Source: Schistocerca nitens
Taxonomy: Eukaryota > Arthropoda > Insecta > Orthoptera > Acrididae
Length of the DNA stretch: 64,000 bases
Reading direction: 5' to 3'
NCBI RefSeq assembly: GCF_023898315.1
Contig: NC_064621.1
Coordinates: forward strand, 539,793,383 to 539,857,382
Below are positions 9,010 through 20,074 of the stretch, piece after piece; within the stretch, counting starts at the first letter, position 1, and the number at the start of each line of letters is the position of its first letter. The position numbers and the translations under genes are program-made. The notes below the pieces were generated by a model. That model was not told the DNA's origin, did not search any database, and was given only the letters and a program-made list of their open reading frames with translations.

Positions 9010-10110
9010 AACGAAAACTAGTAGGCCTATGAAGTATTGGATACGAAAATGAAAAGTATTTCATCGTAACTCCACAAACTACATTGTGCGACTTTTCGGA
9101 GGGTGGAACTTGCAATGAAAAGTTATTAAAGGAGTACATGCTTTCAGGTAGCTACGAAGTAAATTAACCAAGAAAGGAAACATCAAGGACGAAATTTCGG
9201 AGAGAATAGAAAATTGTTCGAAATTGTATTATTGTGTATCGGACGTAATTACTCGTAGAAATTGTAAAATACCTGCCAAAGCAAAGATCCAAATGTACAA
9301 GTGATATTACCCGCCAATTTTGAGCTATGAATCAGAACTTTGGACTTGGACAAAGAAAGATCTGAGGAGAATACAAGCAACGGAGATGTGCTTTGTGCGA
9401 GAGATCCCGGGTAAGACGAGAAGGGACAGGGTAAGGAAGGAGACCATACAAAACAGCCTGCAGACCAAACCCCTAAAGTAGCTATGGAGAGTAGTATGTT
9501 TATATGATTTGGTCATATTAAAAGAATGGGACCAGAAATACTTCCGAGAAGAGTCGTAGAACGGACAGAATCTGGACAAAGACCGACTGGAGAACCACGA
9601 ATAATGTGGTGAAACCAGATGAAGTGCGATGTAAATCGAGGAGGGCTACAGTGGGCGGAGATGCTAAATGATAGGCTGTGGGAGAAAGACAAGCTTGAGT
9701 ACGACCAGCGGAGAAGCACTTTAAACGAGAGATTCTGAGTGAGTCGAGAAGGGACATGATAGGGAATGAAATAGTACGAAACAGTCTGCAGATCAGGTCT
9801 CTCAAATAAATATGAAGAGTAATAGGCGTAAATGGTTTGGTCACAGTAAAAGAACGGGACCAGAAATACTTCCAAGAAGAGCCCTAGAATGGACAGAATC
9901 TGGACGGAGACCGATTGGAAGACCACGAACGATGCGAAGAAATCAGGTGAAGCATGATGTGAACCGAGGAGGGCTACAGTGGGCGGAGATGCTAAATGAT
10001 ACAATGTGGGGGAAAACGGAAGCTTGGAAGAGGCTCTGTGAGCGACCTGCATGAGCAGAAACATTTCAGCGAGAAGAAGAAGAAGAAGAAGAAGATGATG
10101 ATGATGATGC
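9010..10110 (+). pseudogene. LINE ORF2 C-terminus with 329-bp tandem duplication
   Basis: Frames between about 9160 and 9480 give KKGNIKDEISERIENCSKLY, then PPILSYESELWTWTKKDL and RRIQATEMCFVREI, which is the post-RT region of an APE-type LINE. From about 9385 the sequence is repeated at a period of about 329 bp: 'gaagggacagggtaagg' near 9420 and 'gaagggacatgataggg' near 9749. The second unit has an open frame (9812-10054) WFGHSKRTGPEILPRRALEW, then RPIGRPRTMRRNQVKHDV, ending KRLCERPA. The first unit carries stops. It ends in a (GAA)n(GAT)n tail. The left limit is approximate. Confidence 0.75.
10069..10110 (+). repeat. (GAA)n(GAT)n microsatellite, LINE tail
   Basis: About seven GAA/AAG units followed by five GAT units directly downstream of the LINE C-terminus. 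Probably the LINE's own 3' tail. Confidence 0.85.
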
Positions 10111-10116
10111 CTTTAT

Positions 10117-11466
10117 GACGGCTTGAGATCTGTTGGGGCACATACAACAGCGAATGTCTGTGGACGAATGGCGCCCATTATTTCACAAGAACCGAAACCA
10201 GAATAGTATTGATGTTGGACGCTCAGGTCTGAAGTTTTCTAGGGACACGTTCAATAAAGTGTATGAATATCTGCGGAAGAATGGAAGCCCGTTCTTCTTC
10301 AAGAGTCGAGAAGGCAGCAACGTTGGACGCTGGGATTTGAAGCGGTCCATATACATTCCACTCCGTTCGGGTCAGGACTCTTGATAGGCCATTACAGCAA
10401 TGTTATTGTCCATAAACCGCTCCCTCACATAGGGTGCATTATTATGCTAATACGAGCAATGATCGCGTACGAAATTTCCCTCTAGGGTACTCGGTATAAA
10501 ATGCTTCCACATTTAGCTTTTAGTAAGCGCAATAAGGGGATCATAATCTAACCACGAAAGAAACCCCATATCAAAACGTTATTTTCCCGTACTTCACTGA
10601 TGGCACTACGCATAACGGCCAGTAAACCCCTCCATCGGATTACCACAGGGCATAGCGTGATTCATCACTTCAAATGACTCGCCTCTGGTGAGCCACTGTC
10701 CACTGGCATTGCTCTTTACACCATCTTAAATGTTGCTTAGCACTGACCACGGAAATGTGTGGCTTGTGAGAGCCTGGTTCAAATGGCTCTGAGCACTATG
10801 GGACTCAACTTCTGAGGTCATTAGTCCCCGAGAGCTTAGAACTAGTTAAACCTAACTAACCTAAGGACATCACAAACATCCATGCCCGAGGCAGGATTCG
10901 AACCTGCGACCGTAGCGGTCTTGCGGTTCCAGACTGCAGCGCCTTTAACCGCACAGCCACTTCGGCCGGCCTGTGAGAGCCTGTTCCACCGTTTGATCCC
11001 ATGCTTTTTAATTCTCTACGCCCAGCCATTGTGCTAGCTGAACTGCTGGTAGCATTTTGAAACTCACGAATCATTACTTACGTTGATTTCATGCGACTTC
11101 TTATAACCAAACTCCTCAATGCTCCATGTTCCCTGTCAGTCAGTACATGAGATCTTGCTGGTTTTGGTTTAGGCCGTGGCTGTTCCTTCGCGTTTCCACT
11201 TCACAATCGCGTCATTCACAGTCAACGTGGGCAGCTTTAGAAGGGTTGAAACGTCCCTGTTGGATTTATTATTCCGGTGACATCCAGTGACAAGTCCACG
11301 TTCGGAGTCGTTGAGCTCTCATGACCGACCCATTCTGCCGTGAACGCTTCTCTGCTGACTGTACAACACTCACCGCCTCCTTTTCTTGGCGTGGTCCCAT
11401 CTCGTGTCATCTGGTGGTCGATTCTGCAACATGTAGCCGTGTCCGGATATTTTGATCACATGTTGT
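10117..11466 (-). pseudogene. Decayed Tc1-like transposon, antisense, carrying a SINE
   Basis: On the minus strand, pieces in order from 11240 down read TVNDAIVKWKREGTAT, SRMKST, SDESRYALW-like (D of the first catalytic block, about 10650), FMDNNIAVMAYQES-like near 10400 and LEEERASILPQIFIHFIERV near 10300, all Tc1-like and all in broken frames. The right end (about 11439-11466, GTCCGGATATTTTGATCACAT) is a Tc1-type terminal repeat. The C-terminus seems partly duplicated near 10120-10200. The left TIR is missing. Confidence 0.75.
10777..10971 (-). mobile_element. Main tRNA-derived SINE, copy 3
   Basis: Antisense, full-length. Perfect 12-bp target duplication TGTGAGAGCCTG at 10765-10776 and 10972-10983, inside the decayed Tc1-like element, so it is younger than that element. 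Confidence 0.95.
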
Positions 11467-11600
11467 ACACTTCTGACCATTATAGTGGCAACACATTGAA
11501 GACACCATGCAACTGACTTCGGGTGTACTACATGCTTGGATATGCAAATGGTTGGCATTTCAGCGTCACCGCACAAACTGAGTAGGAGTAATGCCATCTA
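11467..11600 (+). mobile_element. Tc1-like 5' end fragment, related to the 18 kb element
   Basis: TACACTTCTGACCATTATAGTGG and, further in, GGATATGCAAATGGTTGGCATTTCAGCG parallel the left end of the element at 18079 (CACTACTGGCCATTAAAATTG; GATATGCAAATGGTTAGCTTTTCAG). Only the first 130 bp remain. Confidence 0.65.
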
Positions 11601-11792
11601 TATTCTACATATAAGGAAAAATCATCCTGAAGATTGCTCATTCCGAAATTTTATTTGAATGTTGTTCATTTGTAATATAATCGCTTTATTTCTCATCGAA
11701 GAAGAAGAAGAAGAAGCGTCTACCAGCATTTGTCGGAAGTGGACAACGACAGGATCGGTACCTGTCGAGACGATGGCTTGTCATTTCACCAT

Positions 11793-12767
11793 ACAGGAGG
11801 TGGACAAAAATTTGCGCGAACACCTCAAACCGAACACATTACTATGCGTTATACGGTTTAGGAAACCAGCTGGCATCCGAAACAGCTTCCACTCGTCTCG
11901 GAATGGCTAAATATATGTCATGCATGGTTTTCAAGGGAATCTTATATGATTCTTCCTGCAAATCAGGACCAAGATCTCATAATGACGATGGAGGTGGATA
12001 TGAATCACCCGCTCTTTTCTCCAAAGTAGACCACAAAAAGGTCAACAATATTGCGATATGGTGACCGTGATAGCCAGGTGAATGCGACAGTTCATCCTCC
12101 TGCTCATGAAACCAGTATTGGACTTTCCGAGCTGTGTGAAGAGGAGTTCTGTCGTCTTGGAATACGACGTCCCCATTGTAACATGGAACGGACTAGATCA
12201 GCCAAAATAGCCACATAATCATTGGCAGTAATGCAGTCTTGCAGAGTAGCCACGGGGCACATGGAATACCAAGATACGGTTGCCCAAATCATCGTCGAAC
12301 TCCCGTTCTGTTTCACTCTTGGGATGCAAACTCGACCAGAAGTTGGATACTATGTTAAACAAGACTCATCCGACCAAATGCCTACCTTCGTTTGCTCCGT
12401 AGGCCAGATTTCATGGCCTCGACACTACGTTTTTCTCTTACAGGCATTTGCATCACTGAAATTCCCTGACCGTATAGCTCTAGCTCCCTCCGTGTTGTTT
12501 TGGTACTGACAGAGTTCGCGAGACCGACATTCATTTCTGCACTGACTTTTGCAGCTGTCGTATCCTTATTTTTTATCGCAATTCGTTTCAATATCCATCT
12601 GTTACGACCACTCAACGCACACTTTCGTCCGAATTGTGACGTCCGCTTTCCCTGAGTGCAGTACAGATCTTCGGCACGGTGCCTCTTGAAAAACCAAACA
12701 GTTTATCTACCTTGGTTACGGGAGCACCTAGCATATGAGCTTCGAATGCACTTACCTCCTTCATAAT
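11793..12767 (-). pseudogene. Decayed Tc1-like transposase, antisense
   Basis: A minus-strand start at about 12767 gives MKEVSAFEAHMLGAPVTKV, then DKLFGFSRGTVPKICTALRE, a helix-turn-helix of Tc1 type. Next comes a second DNA-binding region in 12382-12615 (LSGRNRWILKRIAIKNKDTT) and an FQDDRTPLHTARKVQYWF-like block near 12130, where the usual Q-D-N has become D-D-R. Stops and frameshifts throughout. TACAGGAGGTGGACAAAA at 11792 may be one terminal repeat; I cannot find its partner. Confidence 0.7.
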
Positions 12768-13197
12768 GCACTCGGAACTACACAGAACACTGTTCTGGCC
12801 ACGACGGATACTTGCAACGCATTGACGTGCGGTTCGTTGTCAGATGCAACAGTACAACCTCCAGGCTTGGCTATCAACTGTGTTTATGTTAGAGCATACA
12901 TATTTCGCGGTATTTCTATATTTTCGTCTAAAACCTGTATTTCTGCTCACGTCGGTCGCTATCTCGCGAATGACATATTCATATGGAATAGATGCGTTCA
13001 GCATACCGCTCTCAATGCCAGACAGGAGGTCAACAGTCCCAAGCGACTAACAGTGGAGAGGAATGGCTTATTCATGACTTATTGCCGACGTTCGTCCCGC
13101 CACGCCACGTCAGAGCTCTTACCCACTGGAAGTATGTGGTAATTTTTTTCCTTCGTTTTTGCCCATCATTCAGTTATAGAAATATGTATGTATACAG
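12768..13197. other. No recognised feature
   Basis: No coding or repeat signature beyond possible remains of the Tc1-like element's right flank. Confidence 0.4.
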
Positions 13198-13414
13198 ACA
13201 GCCAATCTTGTCTTAAAGGAGTGTCTTTGAAAAGAATGTTAAGACAGACAGTTGGTTACGTCCTGTAAAATATGTTGTAATGAAATCGACTGATCCTCCA
13301 GGAGGATCCTCCAGGAGGATCAGTCGATTTCATTAAAACATATTTTCCAGGACGTAACCAACTGCTGTCTTAACATTCTTTTCAAAAAGACTCCTTTAAA
13401 AAAACATTGGCTGT
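13198..13414. repeat. 217-bp near-perfect palindrome (long hairpin)
   Basis: Left arm 13198-13306 (acagccaat...gttggttacgtcctg...atgaaatcgactgatcctcc) pairs with right arm 13307-13414 (ggaggatcagtcgatttcat...caggacgtaaccaac...attggctgt). The arms are about 107 bp, with a few mismatches and small indels in the outer third. The centre holds two copies of GATCCTCCAGGAG, so there is almost no loop. No protein and no TA flanks. Confidence 0.9.
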
Positions 13415-15059
13415 TTCTAAAGCTTATACCACTGTTTTTAATAGAAGTGAAAGCCTTCGAAACGCGCCGTAGAAGAAAATAAGAGTGACCAACAGAGACA
13501 ATAGTCTCATTTGTATATAATAAACAGTCACCGTTCCGAAATCACAGTTCAAATGGAACGACATATAGTTACCTTTCAGCTGAACTGCAGTAATTTTTAA
13601 AACGTACCAAGGGCACCATTATGTATACTGTAGACGAGCTATTTTCTCCAGACCTGATATACGGAAGACTTTGATTTAAACGACGATCATTTTACTAGGA
13701 ACGGGAAAAAATGAATTGGCTTAACTCTGGATGCCATTGCAGGCGAGGATGCAGGAAAATGTATGAAACTGTGTACGCTCTGATATTTCGCGGCTGTTTA
13801 CGGGCTCGCAGTCCGGTACGCTGCGTTTCGCTTGCTCTCTTGTTTCAAGACTGTGTCAGCGACTATCAATGCGATCCGCTTCTGCTGGCGTCGGCAGGCA
13901 CTGTGCGGTCGCGCTGTTGGAGTCAACTCCACTTCCACGGCTTAAGGAAAGGGCGCGATAGAAATATTCTGTTACGGAATTAATATGGTTAACTCTGTGT
14001 CTTTTTGAGCATTGTAAATAATAACGCGGAGAGGACCTCGAATTCCTCTACTGCGCCGTGTAGTGACCACGGCCCCTTCTCATTTTGAGTATTGGTGTTT
14101 GTATGTTGGTGGGCGGGGAAGTTGTGTTCCAAAATCTATGCTTTAGTGGGAATGGACCGACAGCCTGGAAGAGCAGATTTCAAAGCTCCCGCTTGGACAT
14201 GAAAATTAAAGTTTTCCGTAATATCTCGAAATCTTTAAAAAATCTTTAAAAACGTGTCTTCCAATTTCCTTTCCTATCTTTCTTCAGTACGACATCGTGC
14301 GCCGACCATAATCACTTCGTCGTCGACTCATTACCTATTGTTTTCATCTAAATACCAGCGAAATGGGAATGAGGCAGAAGGGAAATATGTGGAAGGGAGT
14401 GGGGGATGGAATGATGAACAGTCCAGCACATGCATAACAACCAAGGAAAACCCCCGGAAACCTTGGTCGGAACCAAGTGATTGGAGCAACTTTTACATTG
14501 TTTCTGGGACAATATGTCCCAGTCAAATATACGAGCAAATTTCGTTTTCTGATGGGTACACATCCAAGACAAATTTTCTGGAAAATAACGTTGTTTCACA
14601 GTTTACTGGTTTAAAAACACTTCAGAGGATTTGGGAAAAAGACGGGACACCAGTGCCAGACTAAAGAAAAACCCCTTCCTCTCGCACCCAGACACTGGCC
14701 CAGGCAGTTGCAAGAGAACTGGGCTAGCACACATGGGCGACCTGGAAATGACATGTTACAAGCAAGCAATGTGTTCCTGTAATGGAGAGACTAATATTTT
14801 ACCCAGTGAGCTTAGAAGAGTTAGGTTGCAGTACTACGTACAGTGATGAAGGCTACTTGAAATAGCAGCACAAACGTTGCTACTACATTTTAAAAAATGG
14901 CGCAGTCTGCAACCCAGAAGAATTTTCTGGAAACGCTGGTAGTCTGAGACCATGAACGGTTTGGTTTAATCGGTGATCGGAAATAATCTCTTACTGGCGA
15001 ACACGGCAAAGCTTTGCATTTGCTAAGCATGTGTGCAAAATGGATATAAGCCCTAAACC
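13415..15059. other. No recognised feature
   Basis: Contains short open frames (13711-13983 and 14254-14664) with no recognisable motif. Codon content gives me no reason to call a gene. No repeat family that I recognise. Confidence 0.4.
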
Positions 15060-15285
15060 CGTCTCTCCTCTCTCTCTCTGCCTCCCTGCCTGTCTTCTTG
15101 TCCCCCCTCTTTGTCATCTCCTCCCTCCCCCCCCCCACTCTTGTCCCTCTCCCCCTCCCCACTGGTCTTTCTCCATCTCGTCCATCTTTCTTTCCACATC
15201 CTCCTTCCCATCTTTATGTTCATTTTCTCCCCCTTGCCCACCTATCTGTCCGTCTTCTCTTCCCCACTCTCTCTGCCCTTCAGCC
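15060..15285 (+). repeat. Polypyrimidine tract
   Basis: C/T-only for most of its length, with CTCTCTCTCTCTGCC and a run of about ten C near 15130. Similar in style to 5750-6565, with repeated TCCATCTC / TCTTTC motifs. Confidence 0.8.
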
Positions 15286-15909
15286 TTTTTGATTGGTATT
15301 GCAAACGAAACCTTTATTGAGAAATGAAGTCAGTTAAAATGAACTGGTAAATCGGCTGGAATCATTGGTATAACGGGTATAAGAGACACCTCTCCAGTTG
15401 CTACATCTTTATGGATAGTAGGTTCCGTGACAGAATTTCGCATAGTTTGAATCTGCGAACGTGAAGGATCACAAAGTTTCGGACGGTTCAGATTCTGTAG
15501 TAAGAATAATCATAAGGCGATAAATCATAAATACAACTTCCCTATTTTCTGTTAAATCCGACTGCGGGGAAGAAAACAAAGCAGCACATTGTTTTGTAAA
15601 CAATTTTTGTTTAACATTTAACATAAGGAGAAACATATGCATTGGGACGATCAATTTGTCTAATGGTTTAAACGCCCTAAAACTAACTGCGAGACAATAC
15701 GAAACCGCCCATTTGCACAGCAGAGCACAGCATTTTCTTTCTGTCAGTCCTTAACAGAAAACCTATATATTGTTGTTTAAAAGAATACGTAACCTATGTC
15801 CATATGAAAGTTTATTAAACTATCGTGTAAAAATTTATAATAAATGGGTTAAGTTCTTTTAGAGATTTTTGCTAACATTTTCCTATTATATATTGCACGT
15901 ACCTTGTGA
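15286..15909. other. No gene; one copy of a dispersed AT-rich unit
   Basis: At about 15795-15890 'atgaaagtttattaaactatcgtgtaaaaat', followed by 'gggttaagttcttttagagatttttgctaa', resembles the tandem units at 17858-18075. The rest is featureless AT-rich DNA. Confidence 0.4.
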
Positions 15910-15915
15910 ATATAT

Positions 15916-17212
15916 ACGAGGGTCATTCAATAATTAAAGAGACAAATTGGTCTGGAGAAAAAAGCGTTCATTTTTACAAAACAATACTTTTTCTCCTCTT
16001 CAACATAATCCCCTTGAACATTTATGCACTTGTTTCAAAGGGCTACAAGCCTTTTTATTCCGGCTGCAAAGAACTCTTTATCTTGATGTTTCAACCAATT
16101 TCCCCCAATCTCTTTCACGTCCTCGTTGTCCTGGAACCTCTTCCCACGTAACGCCTCCTTCAGTGTACCAGACAAATGGAAGTCACTAGTTGCTTAATCA
16201 CGATTGTAAGGCGGATGAGGCAGTACTTCCCAGCTCATTTTGTCGAAGGTTTCACGGGTTAGTTCAGCAGTATGAGGACGTGCGTTGTCTTGCTGGATAA
16301 TCACACTTCTCCTCTGAGATCCACGACGTCTCTCACTCATGGCTGGCCTCACCTTGTTTAAAAGAAAATCCGAGTAGTATTGGCTGCTCACTGTACGCTG
16401 CTCTTCGAGCTAATCACAAAAAACTGGACCTTCGGCATCCCAAAATACCGTCAACATGACTTTTCCTGCTGATGCTTGGGTTTTGAATTTTTTCTTGACA
16501 AGTGAGTTGGTGTGCATCCACTCCATGCTTTGTCGTCTTCATTCTGTCTCATATTAGCGAACCTAAGTTTCATCACAAGTTAAAACTTTGTTGAGGAAGT
16601 GCTCACCTTCTCTTTCCTAACGTTCCTTTAGCTCTGTGCACACTCTCAACCTTGTTTCCTTGTGTAGCCGCGTCAACTCCTTTGGGACCCATCTTTCACG
16701 TGTTTTGGGGTACTTCAGCTTGTTACAGATAATGTTATGAACTGTACCAGTACTAACTTGAACCTTATGAACTATCATTTCTACAGTCACGCGGCGGTCG
16801 GCACGAATAATGTCATCAATTCGACTTTCAAGTGAGAGAGTTCAAATTGCAACTGATCGGCCAGAACGGTGTTCGTCATCCACTGAGTCGGGGACATTTT
16901 TGAACTGCTCTACCCACTTGGTAAAAATTTACACGATTCATACAAACTTCACCATAAACTTTAGACATTCTATAGTATATATTTACTGGTTTCTCGCCTT
17001 CAGCAAGTAAAAAACGAATAACAGAACTTTGTTCAACTATGTGAACGTTTCAAGCGGACTCGCCATCTTGAAATATATTTTTGATGTTATAAACAAACCA
17101 ATGTTGATGCACCAGCTGATCAGGGGCCATCCCAGTGATGCCAATTTAAAGCCATAAATGAACCAAACTTGCCCTACCAACAGTTTTTCCCAGATCAATT
17201 TGTCTCTTGACC
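15916..17212 (-). pseudogene. Decayed mariner-like element, antisense
   Basis: The left end GAGGGTCATTCAATAATTAAAG, then AGACAAATTGGTCTGG, is partly mirrored at the right end (CCAGATCAATTTGTCTCTT, 17190-17209). Minus-strand translations from about 17060 give VIRFLLAEG-like, WGPKGVDAATQGN near 16680, DETKFRYETE near 16550, SAGKVMLTVFWDAEGPVF near 16440, IIQQDNARPHTAELTRETF at 16260 and a 'DFHLSGTLKEALRGKRF'-like C-terminus near 16150. That order is a mariner transposase with first D in DETK and second in QQDN. Frameshifts and stops make it inactive. The right TIR's outer bases are lost where a SINE abuts. Confidence 0.8.
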
Positions 17213-17413
17213 GGTAGTGCGGTAGCGTTCTCGCTCCCCACGCCCGGGTTCCCGGGTTCGATTCCCGGCGGGGTCAGGGATTTTCTCTGCCTCGTGATGG
17301 CTGGGTGTTGTGTGATGTCCTTAGGTTAGTTAGGTTTAAGTAGTTCTAAGTTCTAGGGGACTGATGACCATAGATGTTATGTCCCATAGTGCTCAGAGCC
17401 ATTATTTTTTTTT
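17213..17413 (+). mobile_element. tRNA-derived SINE with a different head
   Basis: The head GGTAGTGCGGTAGCGTTCTC and B-box-like GGGTTCGATTCCCGGCGG differ from the main SINE, but from about 17315 the body (TGATGTCCTTAGGTTAGTTAGG and onward to CAGAGCCATT) is the same. Ends in a T-run. Target duplication TTGTCTSTTGACC at 17200-17212 and 17414-17426 (12 of 13). Confidence 0.88.
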
Positions 17414-17426
17414 TTGTCTGTTGACC

Positions 17427-17857
17427 AGACAAAGGGATGTAAGTGCAGATATTTTTGTTGGTTTTTTGGTGTACTGAGCAACATTATATCGGTATTTATT
17501 TGATTTGCAGACTAATTATTATAGCTATTTGCAGTCATAAGTTTTGAGGTCGGTTAGTGCCTCCAGGTAAATGTAGCAAGAGCAAGCCTTTAATGTTTAT
17601 TTGCCACTGGCAGTAGGTCAGGTGTTGACGTGTGGACACGTGAACGGAAAACGATTAATGTATACTGACAGGTGTAGTCCATTTAGTAGTGCAGTAACGA
17701 ACGCGCAGAAAATATGATGAAGTAAATTATGTGACGTGTTTCCAGGAAGACCTTTAGACGCAGAGATAAAAGAGCTAACACACTGTAGTGGGTTCCCATT
17801 AAGGTACCAATGACGACAATATCTGTACCTATGCCCCTAACATCCTGTTTATAGCCA
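17427..17857. other. No recognised feature
   Basis: AT-rich, with no coding, tRNA-like or repeat signature that I can name. Confidence 0.4.
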
Positions 17858-18075
17858 ACGTCCACCCCAGTGTTTATTAGAGCATCGTGTAAACTTATGA
17901 GGCAAATGAGTCAAGAACTTTTCGCGAATTTGCTAAGATCATTTCGCTATTGTACATTATATTTATATTATATGTATTAAAATGTGTATAGCTTACGTCC
18001 GCCCCAGTGTTAAGTAGAGTATCGTATAAAAATCTGAAGCAAATTGATCAACAACTTTGGGAGCTTTACGACAAC
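17858..18075. repeat. Two tandem AT-rich units, period about 137 bp
   Basis: ACGTCCACCCCAGTGTT at 17858 and ACGTCCGCCCCAGTGTT at 17995 start two units that share 'atcgtgtaaa/atcgtataaa', 'gcaaat.gatcaacaact'-like text. The second unit is cut by the transposon starting at 18079. Nature unknown. Confidence 0.6.
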
Positions 18076-18078
18076 AAC

Positions 18079-19461
18079 CACTACTGGCCATTAAAATTGC
18101 TACACCACGAAGATGACGTGCTACAGACGCGAAATTTAACCGACAGGAAGAAGATGCTGTGATATGCAAATGGTTAGCTTTTCAGAGCATTCAAACAAGG
18201 TTGGCGCCGGTGGCGACACCTACAACGTGCTGACATGAGGAAGGTTTCCAATCGATTTCTCATACACAAACAGCAGTTGACCGGCGTTGCCTGGTGAAAC
18301 GTTGTTGTGATGCCTCGTGTAAGAAGGAGAAATGCGTACCATCACGTTTCCGACTTTGATAAAGGTCGGACTGTAGCCTATTACGATTGCGGTTTACCGT
18401 ATCGCGACATTGCTGCTCGCGTTGGTCGATATCCAATGACTGTTAGCAGAATATGGAATCGGGGTGGATCAAGGAGGGTAATACGGAACGCCGTGCTGGA
18501 CCCCAACGGCCTCGTATCACTAGCAGTCGAGATGACAGGCATCTTATCCGCATGGCTGTAACGGATCGTGGAGCCACGTCTCGATCCCTGAGTCAACAGA
18601 TGGGGACGTTTGCATGACAACCACCATCTGCTCGAACAGTTCGACGACGTTTGCAGCAAGATGGACTATCAGCTAGAAGGCCATGGCTGCGGTTACCCTT
18701 GACGCTGCATCACAGACAGGAGCGCCTGCGATGGTGTACTCTACGACAAACCTGGGTGCACAAATGGCAAAACGTCATTTTGTCGGATGAATCCAGATTC
18801 TGTTTACACCATCATGATGGTAGCATCGCAGTGAACGCACATTGGAAGCGTGTATTCGTCATCGCCATACTGGCGTATCACCCGGCGTGATGGTATTGGG
18901 TGCCATTGGTTACACGTTTCGGTCACCTCTTGTTCGCATTGACGGCACTTTGAACAGTGGACGTTACATTTCAGATGTGTTACGACCCGTGGCTCTACCC
19001 TTCATTCGATCCCTGCGAAGCCCTACATTTCAGCAGGATAATGCACGACCGCATGTTGCAGGTTCTTTCTGGATACAGAAAATGTTCGACTGCTGCCCTG
19101 GTCAGCACATTCTCCAGATCTCTCACCTACTGAAAACGTTTGGTCAATAGTGGCCGAGCAACTGGCTCATCACAATAGGCCAGTCACTACTCTTCATGAA
19201 CTATGGTATCGCGTTGAAGCTGCATGGGCAGCTGTACCTGTACACGCGATCCAAGCTCTGTTTGACTCAATGCCCAGGCGTATCAAGGCCGTTATTACGG
19301 CCAGAGGTGGTTGTTCTGAGTACTGATTTCTCAGGATCTATGCACCCAAATTGCGTGAAAATGTAATCACATGTCAGTTCTAGTATAATATATTTGTCCA
19401 ATGAATATTCGTTTGTCATATGCATTTCTTCTTGGTGTAGCAATTTTAATGGCGAGTAGTG
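18079..19461 (+). mobile_element. Tc1-like DNA transposon, decayed, nearly full length
   Basis: The left end CACTACTGGCCATTAAAATT, followed by GCTACACCA, is the inverted match of the right end TGGTGTAGCAATTTTAATGG, followed by CGAGTAGTG. TA follows at 19462-19463; the left TA is mutated to AC. 1383 bp. It contains one frame-broken transposase. Confidence 0.88.
18310..19326 (+). pseudogene. Tc1-like transposase, frameshifted
   Basis: Starts MPRVRRRNAYHHVSDFDKGR with a helix-turn-helix (DIAARVGRYPMTVSRIW). It shifts frame near 18470-18560, continues with LRLPLTLHHRQERLRWCTLR and SDESRFCLHHHDGS (first D), shifts near 18880 (SPGVMVLGAIGYTFRSPLVR), then QQDNARPHVA (second D). Another shift near 19095 leads to LPWSAHSPDLSPTENVWS (third, E) and VAEQLAHHNRPVTTLHELWY to CSEY-stop. 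At least three frameshifts. Same overall layout as the 1,422-bp elements and similarly short D-to-E spacing, though indels block an exact count. Confidence 0.88.
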
Positions 19462-19463
19462 TA

Positions 19464-19819
19464 GTAGTATAGACTAAGAAGTCGCGTTGCTTTCGTGTCG
19501 AGGCTGGGTACGGCCGATCCAACTGCCCGGCGTTTCCGGCGCAGTGGAGTAGGTACGAATGGTCGCAGCGCGGTTTCTTGCTGCGCCGCGGGCCGCACTT
19601 CTTGCGGGGGAGAGCAGTGGAGTGCCGGCTGGAATGCTGCCCGCTGGCGCTGCCGCTGCTGCTGCCAGCTGCAGCCGGTGCAACTCAGACATCCGTAGCG
19701 TCTCCGCGGATTCCTTCCCGCGGCTGGTTACATGTTACCCTGCAAAGCGAACTCGAGACCCGGCCTGGGAGGCAGCACCGTCATGCGCCCGAGGAACGAG
19801 GAGGAAAGGTGATGTACGT
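19464..19819. other. GC-rich stretch, no gene called
   Basis: About 19490-19760 is CpG-rich (ctgcgccgcgggccgc) with a short CTGCCGCTGCTGCTGCCAG run. Open frames are Ala-rich and unrecognised. Flanked by two transposons. Possible promoter or exon remnant. Confidence 0.3.
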
Positions 19820-19918
19820 TATCTGATCAAAAGTATTGGGACACCCCTAGGAAATGCGAAATTAACCACTAGATATCACGAAATTCGCTCCTGCCAGTAT
19901 AAAAGGAGGCGGGGAGTA

Positions 19919-19952
19919 TTTTTTATTTATTTATTTATTTATTTATTTTTTG
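19919..19952 (+). repeat. (TTTA)n microsatellite
   Basis: About seven TTTA units flanked by T-runs inside the 5' UTR of the Tc1-like element. Confidence 0.85.
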
Positions 19953-20074
19953 TCAGTGTAGAAGCGGTAAGAGCAGAAAGAGTCCATCAGGAGACGTCAG
20001 TAACTTCAAACGTGGACTAGCCATTGGCTGTCACCTGCGTAACTTATTCGCCAAGTACGTTTCAACACTTCTGA

